A stretch of DNA of 38,221 bases from Lachnospiraceae bacterium UBA7179 (GCA_002491195.1 DKVL01000115.1:1-38221), one strand, 5' to 3'. Positions 1-8,731 are shown, numbered from the stretch's first letter. Made by a program: numbers and translations. Notes: generated from the sequence alone by a model not told the origin.

Positions 1-155
1 TCTCGTTCATGCGTTTATTCTGCATATATGCGCGGCAACACTAAAGTTTACCTTATACCTGAATCCGTGAACGCAGCCAAAAGTATTATGGGAACTGGGA
101 TTATTTTATCAAAATATCCGAATTCCCATTTACAACGAGATGAAATGCATTCCTG

Positions 156-1439
156 TTACGAAAAGGATTTGATCGGAATCATCACCTCCAGCACAAATAG
201 ACCGTTTTCTGTATAACAGACCATGTCCCCGCCAAGACTCTCCGCAGCCTCTTTAATCGTGATCAATCCAAAGCCATGGTCGTATCCCTTCTTATCGGTA
301 GAAGGGATTGTACCTCTTGCCACATTCAGATCATTCCGGCATCGGTTTCTGATGCGCGTAAGCAGATATACACGGTTATATTTCATTAACACAGAAATCT
401 CGCGCTGATCTACAGGCAGCCCTTTCAATGCGTCACAAGCATTTTCCAGTTCATTTGATAAAATCTGACACAGTTCCATATGGGGAAGTACTTCTTCCCC
501 AATCTGTATGTCCATTTTGCATATCGCACCCATTTCCTCAAATTTTCCAACATAATGGGTAAACACTGCGTTGATGTATGGATTGGAACAATACTGTCCA
601 AGCAGGGTGTCAATTTCTTCCTCCACCCCTTTTAAGTATGTCTGTGCCTCTCTGATCTGCCCTGCGGCAAGCAGCCCGGACAGTGTGACCGTATGTCCTT
701 TCATGTCGTGCTTCATCCTCCGGATGCTTTGCTGATTCTTAAGCTGCGCCTCCAACGTATTCTTCTGCTCCTGTAAGATACGCTCGACCTGCTGCCTCTG
801 ATAGAGTAAAAGCTGACGATATAATGACACAAAAATAATAGCGTATGTCATAGGCATCAGCACAAGAACCAACAAAAAGGCAGGCAATTCCTGCTTTCTT
901 GCAGTGATAATCTCGGGGAAGTTGCCCATGACGGCAAGCAGGATATAGTAAAGTGCCGTCATACCTGCAAAAATACCCCATCCGTTGGGAACAGCCTCCT
1001 GAAGTTCCATATAAGGTTTTCTAATATAGCGCACGGCCCCCCATTCCAACAGCGGAAACAGTACAAGTCTGCCAATGAACATTAAGACATACTGCCCGCC
1101 GCCAAAATAGTAATCTGCTATATTAGTCACTAAGATCACCCACAATGCAACGGTATCCGCCAGACAAAAAGTAAAGAGAAACCTTCCGTTTTTGTCCTTC
1201 GAAATAAACCAGAAAAAAATTAAACTAGGAAGCGTACAAGTGAGTATAAACACTTTTCCCATAATCCTGGCACCATATTGCACCAGTCCTGTCATATTTA
1301 GTAAAATTACCAGTCCCATCGAAATTCCCGTAAGAAGAATCGTTCTCCTGCGGGAGTATCGGGATCGATACAGCATCATAAACAAGATCAATATGTGAAA
1401 CAGCGACCATAACATGGATAAGTCCCTCAATATTGTCAT
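156..1439 (-). CDS. GHKL-family sensor histidine kinase (AgrC/CitA-like)
   Basis: This 427-residue protein probably senses an external signal and phosphorylates a response regulator. Residues about 5-210 hold six or seven hydrophobic segments, so the sensor part is a polytopic membrane domain like that of AgrC. A short coiled coil (about 211-240) leads to the H-box RRMKHDMKGH with the phosphoacceptor His244. The GHKL ATPase has an N-box (SNELENACDAL, Asn329/Asn333) and a glycine box (DHGFGL, about 388-392). The start follows a GGAGG-rich stretch. The gene reads leftward and ends 155 bases from the window edge, and no regulator or AgrD-like peptide gene can be recognised in that remnant. A partner regulator may lie outside the window. 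The family call is secure, the ligand is unknown. Confidence 0.9.
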   Translation of the reverse strand: MTILRDLSMLWSLFHILILFMMLYRSRYSRRRTILLTGISMGLVILLNMTGLVQYGARIMGKVFILTCTLPSLIFFWFISKDKNGRFLFTFCLADTVALWVILVTNIADYYFGGGQYVLMFIGRLVLFPLLEWGAVRYIRKPYMELQEAVPNGWGIFAGMTALYYILLAVMGNFPEIITARKQELPAFLLVLVLMPMTYAIIFVSLYRQLLLYQRQQVERILQEQKNTLEAQLKNQQSIRRMKHDMKGHTVTLSGLLAAGQIREAQTYLKGVEEEIDTLLGQYCSNPYINAVFTHYVGKFEEMGAICKMDIQIGEEVLPHMELCQILSNELENACDALKGLPVDQREISVLMKYNRVYLLTRIRNRCRNDLNVARGTIPSTDKKGYDHGFGLITIKEAAESLGGDMVCYTENGLFVLEVMIPIKSFS

Positions 1440-1505
1440 TTTTATACCTCACCCTCCGAACCTTAAAGCACTCTTTAAAACCATTCCCAGATCAGATGCA
1501 TTTTT

Positions 1506-1535
1506 AGTGTACGATAATAGTCAGATCTACGTCAA
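1506..1535 (-). promoter_or_regulatory. Probable promoter of the sensor kinase gene
   Basis: Read on the minus strand, TTGACG and TACACT are separated by 18 bases and lie about 67 bases upstream of the kinase start. The -35 is good and the -10 is mediocre. It is divergent from the TerD promoter. Confidence 0.45.
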
Positions 1536-1561
1536 GACTTTTTTGCCTGTTACCAGATGGA

Positions 1562-1608
1562 AGTAACCAGTAACCAATTTGACATTATTTTGCAATCTAT
1601 GCTACAAT
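1562..1608 (+). promoter_or_regulatory. Promoter of the TerD/ABC operon with an upstream repeat
   Basis: TTGACA (1579-1584) and TACAAT (1603-1608) are separated by 18 bases and lie about 30 bases upstream of the TerD start. Two head-to-tail AGTAACC copies (1562-1568 and 1569-1575) abut the -35, and a related GTTACC lies at 1549-1554. That placement suits an activator site, but this is inferred from position only. Confidence 0.65.
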
Positions 1609-1638
1609 AAAATAAAAAATTGGAAGGAGTAACAGATT

Positions 1639-2817
1639 ATGGCAATCACTTTACAAAAAGGTCAGAAGGTTGACCTGACAAAGGGAAATCCTGGTTTAAG
1701 CAAAATGTTGATCGGGCTGGGCTGGGATACAAATAAGTATAGCGGAGGTGTTGATTTTGACCTTGACGCGGCAGCCTTTTTATTGAAGGCGGACAATAAG
1801 GTGAGTTCAAATGCGGATTTTATCTATTATGGAAATCTGCGACACCCTTCGAAATGTATCGAGCATATGGGTGACAACCTGACTGGTGGCAATGATGGCG
1901 ATGACGAACAGATTTATGTTGATCTTACCACAGTTCCTCAGGATATCGAGAAAATAGCCGTTGCAGTTACAATTTACGATGCGGATAGACGGAACCAGAA
2001 TTTTGGGCAGGTGAGCAATGCGTTTATTCGAATCGTTGATACTGCGGCAAACAGCGAACTGCTCCGGTATGATCTTGGTGAAGATTTTTCCATAGAGGCT
2101 TCGGTCGTTGTCGGTGAGATCTACAGGTATAAGGGCGAGTGGAAGTTCAGTGCAGTAGGAAGCGGATTTCAGGGCGGACTGAAAGCCCTGTGTGCAAATT
2201 ATGGTGTGGACACAGAGATTAAAGATCCAAACCGCGGCGCGGTGATACTTGAAAAAGGTCAAAAGGTAAATCTTTCAAAAGGCAGCGGAGAAATTCTGAT
2301 CAACCTGAATTGGAGCCAGCCGGAAAAGCGTGGATTCTTTAGCAGATCAAAAGGAATTGACCTGGATCTGGGATGTCTGTATGAACTTGTTGATGGAAGA
2401 AAAGGATGCGTGCAGGCATTAGGAAATGCATTTGGAAGCTTGACAAACCCGCCATACATAGCTCTTGACGGGGATGACCGCACTGGATTATCAAACAATG
2501 GAGAAAATCTGAGAGTTAACAGCGCTATGATTCCGCAGATCAAGAGAATCCTGATATACACGTTTATTTATGAAGGGGCAGCGAACTGGCGCGAGGCGAA
2601 AGGAATTGTAACCGTGAAATGTCCAGGGAGCAGGGACATTATCGTAAAAATGGATGAATATGGTTCTAATCTGGGAATGTGCGGGATTGCACTTTTGGAA
2701 AACAGAGATGGAAAATCGCTCTCCATGGAAAAAGTTGTTCAGTTCGTAAAAGGACACCGGGAACTGGATCAGGCTTTTGGATGGGGGCTCCGCTGGGTTG
2801 CAGGCTCAAAGGATTAA
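1639..2817 (+). CDS. TerD-TerA fusion, calcium-binding stress-response protein
   Basis: The 392-residue protein carries two Ter-family domains. Residues 1-190 are TerD-like: they start ITLQKGQKVDL, contain FDLDAAAFLL and the acidic calcium-site motif DNLTGGNDGDDEQIYVDL, and end in a SAVGSGFQGGL segment. Residues about 200-392 restart with VILEKGQKVNLSKGS and are TerA-like, with IDLDLGCLYEL and LDGDDRTG...GE. Ter proteins are cytoplasmic and associated with tellurite, phage or envelope stress, but their biochemical role is poorly defined. Usually TerA and TerD are separate proteins in a larger ter cluster (TerC, TerB, biosynthetic genes), and none of those is nearby. The next gene, an ABC exporter subunit, starts 7 bases after the stop, so cotranscription is likely. 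The start follows GGAAGGAG. Confidence 0.9.
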   Translation: MAITLQKGQKVDLTKGNPGLSKMLIGLGWDTNKYSGGVDFDLDAAAFLLKADNKVSSNADFIYYGNLRHPSKCIEHMGDNLTGGNDGDDEQIYVDLTTVPQDIEKIAVAVTIYDADRRNQNFGQVSNAFIRIVDTAANSELLRYDLGEDFSIEASVVVGEIYRYKGEWKFSAVGSGFQGGLKALCANYGVDTEIKDPNRGAVILEKGQKVNLSKGSGEILINLNWSQPEKRGFFSRSKGIDLDLGCLYELVDGRKGCVQALGNAFGSLTNPPYIALDGDDRTGLSNNGENLRVNSAMIPQIKRILIYTFIYEGAANWREAKGIVTVKCPGSRDIIVKMDEYGSNLGMCGIALLENRDGKSLSMEKVVQFVKGHRELDQAFGWGLRWVAGSKD

Positions 2818-2824
2818 CTGTCAG

Positions 2825-4573
2825 ATGCTCCATTATATCAAAAAACACATAGGTATGTTTCTGGTCGCAGTCGTGTTCCTATCTATTGAGACTTTTGCAG
2901 ATCTGCTGCAGCCTACGTTTATGTCCTATATCGTGGACAGAGGAGTGAAGGGGCAGGAACTTAGTCTGATTTTAAGGTATGGTCTGATTATGTTGGGAAT
3001 CACCGCCATGGGAGCTGTCGGCGCTGTGGTGCGTAATATTTATGCCAGCAGGACTTCACAGCTGATCGGCAAGGAGATTCGGCTTGCGATTTATGAGAAA
3101 GTACAGACATTGTCATATGAAAATATCGATCGGCTGCAGCCTGCTTCCATCATTACCAGAATTACCAACGATGTAACTCAGATGCAGAATTTCATTAATG
3201 GTATCATGCGGATCATGCTCAAAGCTCCTGTGACCTGCATCGGGGCCGTGGTGTTGATCATTCTTCAGATGCCCGGGCTGCTGCCGCTGATGCTGGCGAT
3301 TCTGGTGTGTGCGGGATTACTGATCTATGGCAATATGAAGATGGGTTATCCTCGGTTTGACAGGATGCAGAAAAAGCTGGACGGCCTGAACCGCACCAGC
3401 AGGGAATTTCTGAGTGCGATCCGGGTGGTGAAGGCTTTCCGGGCGGAAGAGCAGGAACAGGAAAAATTTGAGGAGGCTTCCTGGCAGCTGGCGGAGGCGG
3501 GGATTTCTTCCATGCGGGTTATGGCGGTGTTTGGCCCGCTGATCAACCTGACTGTCAATGCGGGTATTGTAATAATGTTGTGGCTTTCTGAGCGGGAGAT
3601 CGCTGGTGAGATCGGGAAACTGATGGCTTGTGTCAATTATATGACGCAGGTGCTGTTTGCACTGGGGATGGTGTCCAATATCTTAAATTCCGCTGTGCGT
3701 GCAGCAGCGTCTTCCGCCAGGGTGCAGGAGATCCTGGACGAAGTACCTGCACAGAAGGAGGCTGCTGTAGAGGAGTCTTCTGTGGCAGCAGACAGTGCCC
3801 ATGAGGAGGGCAGCATCGTTTTTGAAGAAGTATCTTTTGCCTACGCAGGTACAGCGCGGCCGGCAGTGCAAAAGGCAGGTTTCTCGGTCAGGGAAGGAGA
3901 GACGATTGGTATTATCGGTCCTACAGGTTCAGGAAAATCCACACTGGTGAATCTGGTTCCGCGGTTTTACGATGCTACGCAGGGGAAGGTGCTGGTAGGA
4001 GGACATGATGTAACCCAGATACCCATGGCACAGCTGCGGCAGATGGTGGCAGTCGTTCCCCAAAAGGCATTGCTGTTTACGGGTACGATACAGGAGAATC
4101 TGCGCTGGGGAGATAAACATGCAGCGTCGGAGGAGATCCATCGCGCGGCGGCTGCTGCCTGCGCGGATTCATTTGTGGAAAATCTTCCGGATGGATATGA
4201 TACACAGTTAGGACAGGGCGGTGTCAACCTCTCTGGCGGTCAGAAACAGCGGTTGTCCATCGCAAGGGCACTGTTGAAAAAGCCGCGCATTTTGATCCTG
4301 GACGACTGCACCAGTGCTTTGGACGCCACCACTGAGGCGCAGGTGCTTGCGGGGATCCGCAAGGAGTCTGCAGGCATGACAGTACTGCTGGTGAGTCAGC
4401 GGATTTCCACAGTTATGAAGGCAGACCATATTCTTTGCATGGAGGATGGAAAAATCTGTGGATTTGGCTCTCATGAGACTTTACTGGCAGATTGTGAGCC
4501 TTATCAGGCGATCTATCATTCTCAGATCGGGGATGTGGATCCGCAAATGAAAGGAGGCGCTTTCCATGGATAA
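2825..4573 (+). CDS. Heterodimeric ABC exporter, subunit A (degenerate ATP site)
   Basis: A 582-residue half-transporter: six transmembrane helices (about 1-300), then a nucleotide-binding domain with Walker A GPTGSGKST, signature LSGGQKQR and Walker B ILILDDCTSALD. The catalytic Glu after Walker B is Asp, and the switch His is Gln (VSQRIST). These are the marks of the non-catalytic site in heterodimeric exporters such as TM287/288, LmrCD or BmrCD. The ATG at 2825 is preferred over an upstream in-frame TTG (2777) because the longer form would overlap the TerD gene and lacks the family N-terminus. The partner overlaps its 3' end by 8 bases. Likely substrates are drugs, lipids or peptides, and none can be deduced. 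Confidence 0.92.
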   Translation: MLHYIKKHIGMFLVAVVFLSIETFADLLQPTFMSYIVDRGVKGQELSLILRYGLIMLGITAMGAVGAVVRNIYASRTSQLIGKEIRLAIYEKVQTLSYENIDRLQPASIITRITNDVTQMQNFINGIMRIMLKAPVTCIGAVVLIILQMPGLLPLMLAILVCAGLLIYGNMKMGYPRFDRMQKKLDGLNRTSREFLSAIRVVKAFRAEEQEQEKFEEASWQLAEAGISSMRVMAVFGPLINLTVNAGIVIMLWLSEREIAGEIGKLMACVNYMTQVLFALGMVSNILNSAVRAAASSARVQEILDEVPAQKEAAVEESSVAADSAHEEGSIVFEEVSFAYAGTARPAVQKAGFSVREGETIGIIGPTGSGKSTLVNLVPRFYDATQGKVLVGGHDVTQIPMAQLRQMVAVVPQKALLFTGTIQENLRWGDKHAASEEIHRAAAAACADSFVENLPDGYDTQLGQGGVNLSGGQKQRLSIARALLKKPRILILDDCTSALDATTEAQVLAGIRKESAGMTVLLVSQRISTVMKADHILCMEDGKICGFGSHETLLADCEPYQAIYHSQIGDVDPQMKGGAFHG

Positions 4574-6359
4574 GAATATGGCTACCCCACCCTCACAGTT
4601 AGGGCGCGGAAGAGGCGTACCTGCTGTGAAGCCAAAGGATATGAAAGGTACTTTGCTCCGGTTATGGCAGCTGACGAAGGGGCACCGGAAAGGGTTAGGG
4701 TGGATTTTGCGCTTGTCTGCACTGGCTTCCGGGTCTGCAGTGCTGTCGCCCTATTTTATTGGTAAGGCGGTCAACTGTATTGACAACGGGGAGCCTGGTT
4801 TTCGGCTGCTTGTGATCCTGGCGGCGCTGTATCTGGGAGACTGGCTGATTCGCTTTGGGCAGCAGTTTTTGATGGCGGGGACTGGACAGCGGATGATCCT
4901 GCATATCCGCACCAGCTTGTTTGCCCATATTGAGATGCTGCCTCTGTCATTTTTTGATACCAGACAGCACGGTGAGCTGATGAGCCGCCTGACCAACGAT
5001 GTGGACAATATCAGTGTCACGATATCGGACTCCCTCACACAGTTGATGATGTATGGCTTTACGATCACAGGTATTTTCTGCGTCATGGTCTGGATGAGTC
5101 CTGTGCTCACAGTAATCGCGCTCTTTGCGGTGCTTCTGATTTTCATGCTGACGCGGGCGGTGACGAAGCGGACGAAAGTTCTGTTCCGGCAGCAGCAGGC
5201 AATCTTGGGAAAACTCAACGGACAGGTGGAGGAGAGTATCTCCGGGATCAGCATGGTCAAGGCATTTGGACAGGAGCAGGACATGGTGCAGCAATTCGTG
5301 GAGAACAATGATGCTTTTTGTGAGGTGGCAACGAAAGCACAGATCGCATCCGGGTATCTGATGCCCATGATGAACGTGATCAACAACTTCACTTATGTGC
5401 TGATCGCGATCGCAAGCGGCATGATGGCTCTGAATGGAAAACTGACTGTGGGCGAGATCTCCAGTTTTTTGTTGTATTCCAGACAGTTTTCCCGCCCTTT
5501 TGTGGAGATTGCCAATATCTATAACAATTTTCAGACGGCGGTGGCTGGTGCAGAGCGCATTTTGGAGATTCTGGACGAGACCTGCGAGCCAGAGGATGTG
5601 GCAGGGGCGAAAAGCGCTGTCGGAGTCCGCGGCGCTGTGAGTTTTCAGAATGTGACATTCGGCTATCGACCGGATAAGCCGATTCTTCAAAAGATCAATC
5701 TGGAAATTCCGGCAGGAACCAGAGTGGCGGTGGTTGGTCCGACGGGTTCAGGAAAAACAACGTTGATCAATCTGCTCACCCGTTTTTACGATGTGCAGGA
5801 GGGGGCTATTTTGTTGGACGGCCATGACCTGCGGCAATATCGGTTAGGAGAGCTGCGGCAGGCTTTTGGTGTGGTGCTTCAGGATACGGCGCTTTTTGGC
5901 ACTTCTGTGCGGGAAAATATCGGTTACGGACACGATAATGTTCCTATGGATGCGATTGAGTCCGCAGCAAAAGCTGCGGGGGCGGATGGTTTTATCCGCA
6001 GGCTGCCTCATGGGTATGAAACAGTGTTAGAGCAGGGGGGCGCGGAACTGAGTCAGGGGGAACGTCAGTTGCTGACGATTGCCAGAGCTGTGTTGGATCA
6101 GGCGCCGATCATGATATTGGATGAGGCCACCAGCTCTGTAGACACCGTGACGGAACAGCATATCCGTGAGGCCATGCTGGCGATCACACAGGGGCGTACT
6201 TCCTTTATCATTGCCCATCGTCTGTCTACGATACGGGATTCCGATCTGATCCTGCTCATTCGGGATGGACGGATCGCAGAGCAGGGGACACACCAGCAGC
6301 TCATGGCACTTGACGGAGAATATGCGCAAATGTATCTGACGCAGATGGGGCAGAACTAA
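4566..6359 (+). CDS. Heterodimeric ABC exporter, subunit B (catalytic ATP site)
   Basis: This 597-residue half-transporter has a cytoplasmic N-terminal tail of about 35 residues, six membrane helices and a nucleotide-binding domain with Walker A GPTGSGKTT, Walker B IMILDEATSSVD with the catalytic Glu, and the switch His in IAHRLST. Its own signature is altered to LSQGERQLL. In the dimer that altered signature faces the degenerate Walker B of subunit A, and the normal LSGGQ of subunit A faces this intact Walker site. The pair is therefore complementary, with one dead and one live site. AAAGGAGG lies 9 bases before the ATG. Translation is coupled to subunit A by overlap. Confidence 0.93.
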   Translation: MDKNMATPPSQLGRGRGVPAVKPKDMKGTLLRLWQLTKGHRKGLGWILRLSALASGSAVLSPYFIGKAVNCIDNGEPGFRLLVILAALYLGDWLIRFGQQFLMAGTGQRMILHIRTSLFAHIEMLPLSFFDTRQHGELMSRLTNDVDNISVTISDSLTQLMMYGFTITGIFCVMVWMSPVLTVIALFAVLLIFMLTRAVTKRTKVLFRQQQAILGKLNGQVEESISGISMVKAFGQEQDMVQQFVENNDAFCEVATKAQIASGYLMPMMNVINNFTYVLIAIASGMMALNGKLTVGEISSFLLYSRQFSRPFVEIANIYNNFQTAVAGAERILEILDETCEPEDVAGAKSAVGVRGAVSFQNVTFGYRPDKPILQKINLEIPAGTRVAVVGPTGSGKTTLINLLTRFYDVQEGAILLDGHDLRQYRLGELRQAFGVVLQDTALFGTSVRENIGYGHDNVPMDAIESAAKAAGADGFIRRLPHGYETVLEQGGAELSQGERQLLTIARAVLDQAPIMILDEATSSVDTVTEQHIREAMLAITQGRTSFIIAHRLSTIRDSDLILLIRDGRIAEQGTHQQLMALDGEYAQMYLTQMGQN

Positions 6360-6367
6360 GAAAAGGA

Positions 6368-6385
6368 TATAACCTATAGGTTATA
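6368..6385. promoter_or_regulatory. 18-bp perfect palindrome upstream of aldo/keto reductase gene
   Basis: TATAACCTATAGGTTATA is its own reverse complement and lies between the exporter and the reductase gene, about 125 bases before the reductase start. It has no T-tract, so an operator is more likely than a terminator. Its regulator is unknown, although MerR-type regulators often control aldo/keto reductase genes in Firmicutes. Confidence 0.4.
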
Positions 6386-6508
6386 ACTGATGAACCAATC
6401 GAGACTTCTTATTAAATATAAATTGGTATATGATAAGAAAAGAAGGCGGACTGCGCCTGAATTATCTGGTAAATAAAATGATCGGACTGAAAAAAGGAGG
6501 ATAAAGCA

Positions 6509-7354
6509 ATGATGATATTTACACTGAGTAACGGAGTTGAGATGCCGGCCGTTGGCATCGGTACTTTTCTGATGACACCGGCACAGGCGGAGCAGGCTGT
6601 CCTGGATGCGTTAAACTGCGGTTACCGCATGATTGACACAGCACAGGCATACATGAATGAGCGCGCTGTAGGACGCGGCATGAAGAAATCCGGTGTGGCA
6701 AGAGAGGACATTTTTCTTTCGACAAAGATCTGGGCGAGCCAGTATCTGACAGAAGGAACTGTAGAAAAGAGTCTGGAGCTTTTGGGCACGAACTATATCG
6801 ATCTGATGTTTATCCATCAGCCAGCCGGTGATTTTATGGCAGGATACCGCAAGCTGGAAAAGGCATACAAGGAGGGGAAGATCAAGTCTGTTGGTATTTC
6901 AAATTTCCATGGGAAGAAGCTTGAGAAACTTCTTGCAGAATGCGAGATCAAGCCGCATGTGATCCAGATGGAGGCACACCCTTATTATATGGATACTGAG
7001 ACGATCAACATGTTGAAAGACTGCGGCTGCCGCGTGATGGCATGGTATCCGCTGGGACACGGTGACAAGGCGCTGATGGAGGAGCCGGTATTTACCTCAC
7101 TGGCAGAAAAGTATGGCAAGAGCAGTGCGCAGATCATCCTGCGCTGGCATGTACAGGTGGGGAATCAGATCATTCCTGGCTCAACAAATCCTGATCATAT
7201 CAAAGCAAATGTGGATATTTTTGATTTTGAACTGACAGACGCAGAGATGGCTGAGATTGCAAAAATTAATAAAAATGTCCGGTATTATAACGCGACACCG
7301 GAGATGGAAGAGGGATATGCTGCTTATACGATCGATTTGGACAGCCAGGAATAA
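6509..7354 (+). CDS. Aldo/keto reductase
   Basis: A cytoplasmic NAD(P)H-dependent oxidoreductase with the (beta/alpha)8 fold, 281 residues, the usual family size. The catalytic tetrad is visible: Asp43 and Tyr48 in IDTAQAYMNE, Lys73 in STKIW and His103 in FIHQP. IPGSTNPDHIKAN near the C-terminus is the cofactor-binding loop. Substrates are likely small aldehydes or ketones (2,5-diketogluconate reductase-like group), but specificity cannot be read. AAAAGGAGG precedes two consecutive ATG codons (6509 and 6512) and either may be the start. The gene appears monocistronic, with a transglutaminase remnant right behind it. Confidence 0.93.
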   Translation: MMIFTLSNGVEMPAVGIGTFLMTPAQAEQAVLDALNCGYRMIDTAQAYMNERAVGRGMKKSGVAREDIFLSTKIWASQYLTEGTVEKSLELLGTNYIDLMFIHQPAGDFMAGYRKLEKAYKEGKIKSVGISNFHGKKLEKLLAECEIKPHVIQMEAHPYYMDTETINMLKDCGCRVMAWYPLGHGDKALMEEPVFTSLAEKYGKSSAQIILRWHVQVGNQIIPGSTNPDHIKANVDIFDFELTDAEMAEIAKINKNVRYYNATPEMEEGYAAYTIDLDSQE

Positions 7355-7384
7355 AGCAAGGGATATAACGTTCAGGTATAGAGT

Positions 7385-7657
7385 CATGCGTGGAATATGA
7401 TCAGGCTGGATGATGATTTCTACAACGTGGACACCACATGGGACGATACCGGAGATGGTACTTATGATTATTTCAACAAGACAGACGCAGATTATGCAAG
7501 CAGCCATATCAGACGGGATCTGTCTGTCTATCTGCCGCCATGTAATGGGCAGGTATGGATTGTTGCATTCCCCGGAGCCATCGGACACAGTAAATCGTTT
7601 TCTCACTGCAATAAGGTCGGTGCTTCGGGATTGATCATGATGGTCTTTAACAGATAG
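7385..7657 (+). pseudogene. Transglutaminase-like gene remnant (C-terminal part)
   Basis: Translation from 7385 gives HAWNMIRLDDDFYNVDTTWDD, followed by TYDYFNKTDADYASSH and a Pro-Pro-Cys segment. This is the His and Asp part of the Cys-His-Asp catalytic region of bacterial transglutaminase-like (papain-fold) proteins and the segment behind it. The Cys-containing half is missing. A stop codon (7379-7381) precedes the His motif, and after about residue 55 the reading frame runs into sequence with no family character. The only ATG (7397) falls inside the conserved motif and has no ribosome binding site. The piece fills the gap between two intact genes and is best read as a decayed remnant. Confidence 0.7.
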
Positions 7658-7669
7658 GAGGAGAATTGT

Positions 7670-8584
7670 ATGGCAGCATATTTATTTGCACATTTTATTG
7701 GCGAGGAGAAAGACGGCGAACAGATTTATTTTTCCGTGAGTCAGAACGGGCTGCACTGGAAGGATTTAAATGATGGGAAGCCGGTACTTGTCTCACAGAC
7801 GGGCACTTGTGGGGTGCGCGATCCGTTTCTGGTCAGAAATCCTCAGACGGGTATTGTTTACCTGATTGCTACGGATTTACGGATTGAGGCAGGAAAAGGG
7901 TGGACAGCGGCGCAGGAGAACGGCAGCAGAAGTATTATTGTGTGGGAAACGAAAGATTTCGTGCACTGGACAAAAGAGCGGAGTTGTGAAATAGGGATTC
8001 CCGGAGCCGGATGCGTATGGGCGCCGGAGGCGGTGTTTGATCAGGAAAAAGAGGCATTTTTGGTGTTCTTTGCATCCAAAGTAAAAAAGGAAGGCGACAA
8101 AGAAGGAAAGCATCGGATTTATGCAACATACACGAAAGATTTTCAGGAATTTTCAGAGACAGTTCTCTATATGGAAAAGGAGAAAGATGTCATAGATACT
8201 ACAATATTAGAAAGCGGGGGATATTACTATCGCATATCGAAGGATGAGACGGATAAACGGCTGATTCTGGAGAAAGCCGATTCGCTTATGGGGAAGTTTG
8301 TCCAGATCGATTCTCCGGTACTGGCCAATCTGATCGGTGTGGAGGGACCAGAGGGGTATCTGCTTCCTGACCAAAAGACATGGTGTCTGATTGCGGACCA
8401 GTTTATGACTGGAAAAGGATATCTTCCGATGCTGACAGAAAATCTGTCTTCTGGTGATTTTAGGATCTTGTCTCCGGACGAATACGACATGGGAAAAACA
8501 AAAAAGCGTCACGGCGGCATTCTGCAGATTACAGACGAGGAATACGAGCGAATTTTAAGCAGGTTCGGGGAGAAAGATCGTTAA
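7670..8584 (+). CDS. Glycoside hydrolase family 43-like protein
   Basis: 304 residues with the five-bladed beta-propeller pattern of GH43: CGVRDPFLVRN (Asp51, the pKa-modulating Asp position), the blade repeat VWETKDFVHWTKER, WAPEAVFD (Glu120) and VEGPEGY (Glu225/Glu228, candidate general acid). There is no signal peptide, so it probably acts in the cytoplasm on short arabinose- or xylose-containing oligosaccharides taken up by the cell. The N-terminal catalytic Asp usual in GH43 is not obvious: the first strand reads LFAHFIGEE. AGGAGGAG lies just before the ATG. No transporter or other sugar gene accompanies it. Confidence 0.8.
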   Translation: MAAYLFAHFIGEEKDGEQIYFSVSQNGLHWKDLNDGKPVLVSQTGTCGVRDPFLVRNPQTGIVYLIATDLRIEAGKGWTAAQENGSRSIIVWETKDFVHWTKERSCEIGIPGAGCVWAPEAVFDQEKEAFLVFFASKVKKEGDKEGKHRIYATYTKDFQEFSETVLYMEKEKDVIDTTILESGGYYYRISKDETDKRLILEKADSLMGKFVQIDSPVLANLIGVEGPEGYLLPDQKTWCLIADQFMTGKGYLPMLTENLSSGDFRILSPDEYDMGKTKKRHGGILQITDEEYERILSRFGEKDR

Positions 8585-8624
8585 TCTGTACACAGTCGAG
8601 AGAGAGCCGCGAATGTTTAGTTCA

Positions 8625-8665
8625 TTTAATCGGGCAGGGGAATTTTTCCTCTGCCCGATTAAAAT
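8625..8665. terminator. Bidirectional terminator hairpin
   Basis: A stem of about 16 bp (TTTAATCGGGCAGGGG with CCTCTGCCCGATTAAA, one wobble pair) encloses a T-rich loop, with A- and T-rich flanks on both sides. It lies between the convergent glycosidase gene and the small minus-strand gene. Confidence 0.8.
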
Positions 8666-8731
8666 TTAGAAACTGTTCAAAAATAACCGATGCATCTTGA
8701 CTTGTCTATTGCTGAACAGTTCCTTACGCAT

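Noticed and set aside
1..155. Possible AgrD-like peptide behind the kinase stop codon (minus strand)
   Set aside because: A hydrophobic stretch can be read in the kinase frame after its stop, but it has no start codon or ribosome binding site. The region is too short to support a gene.
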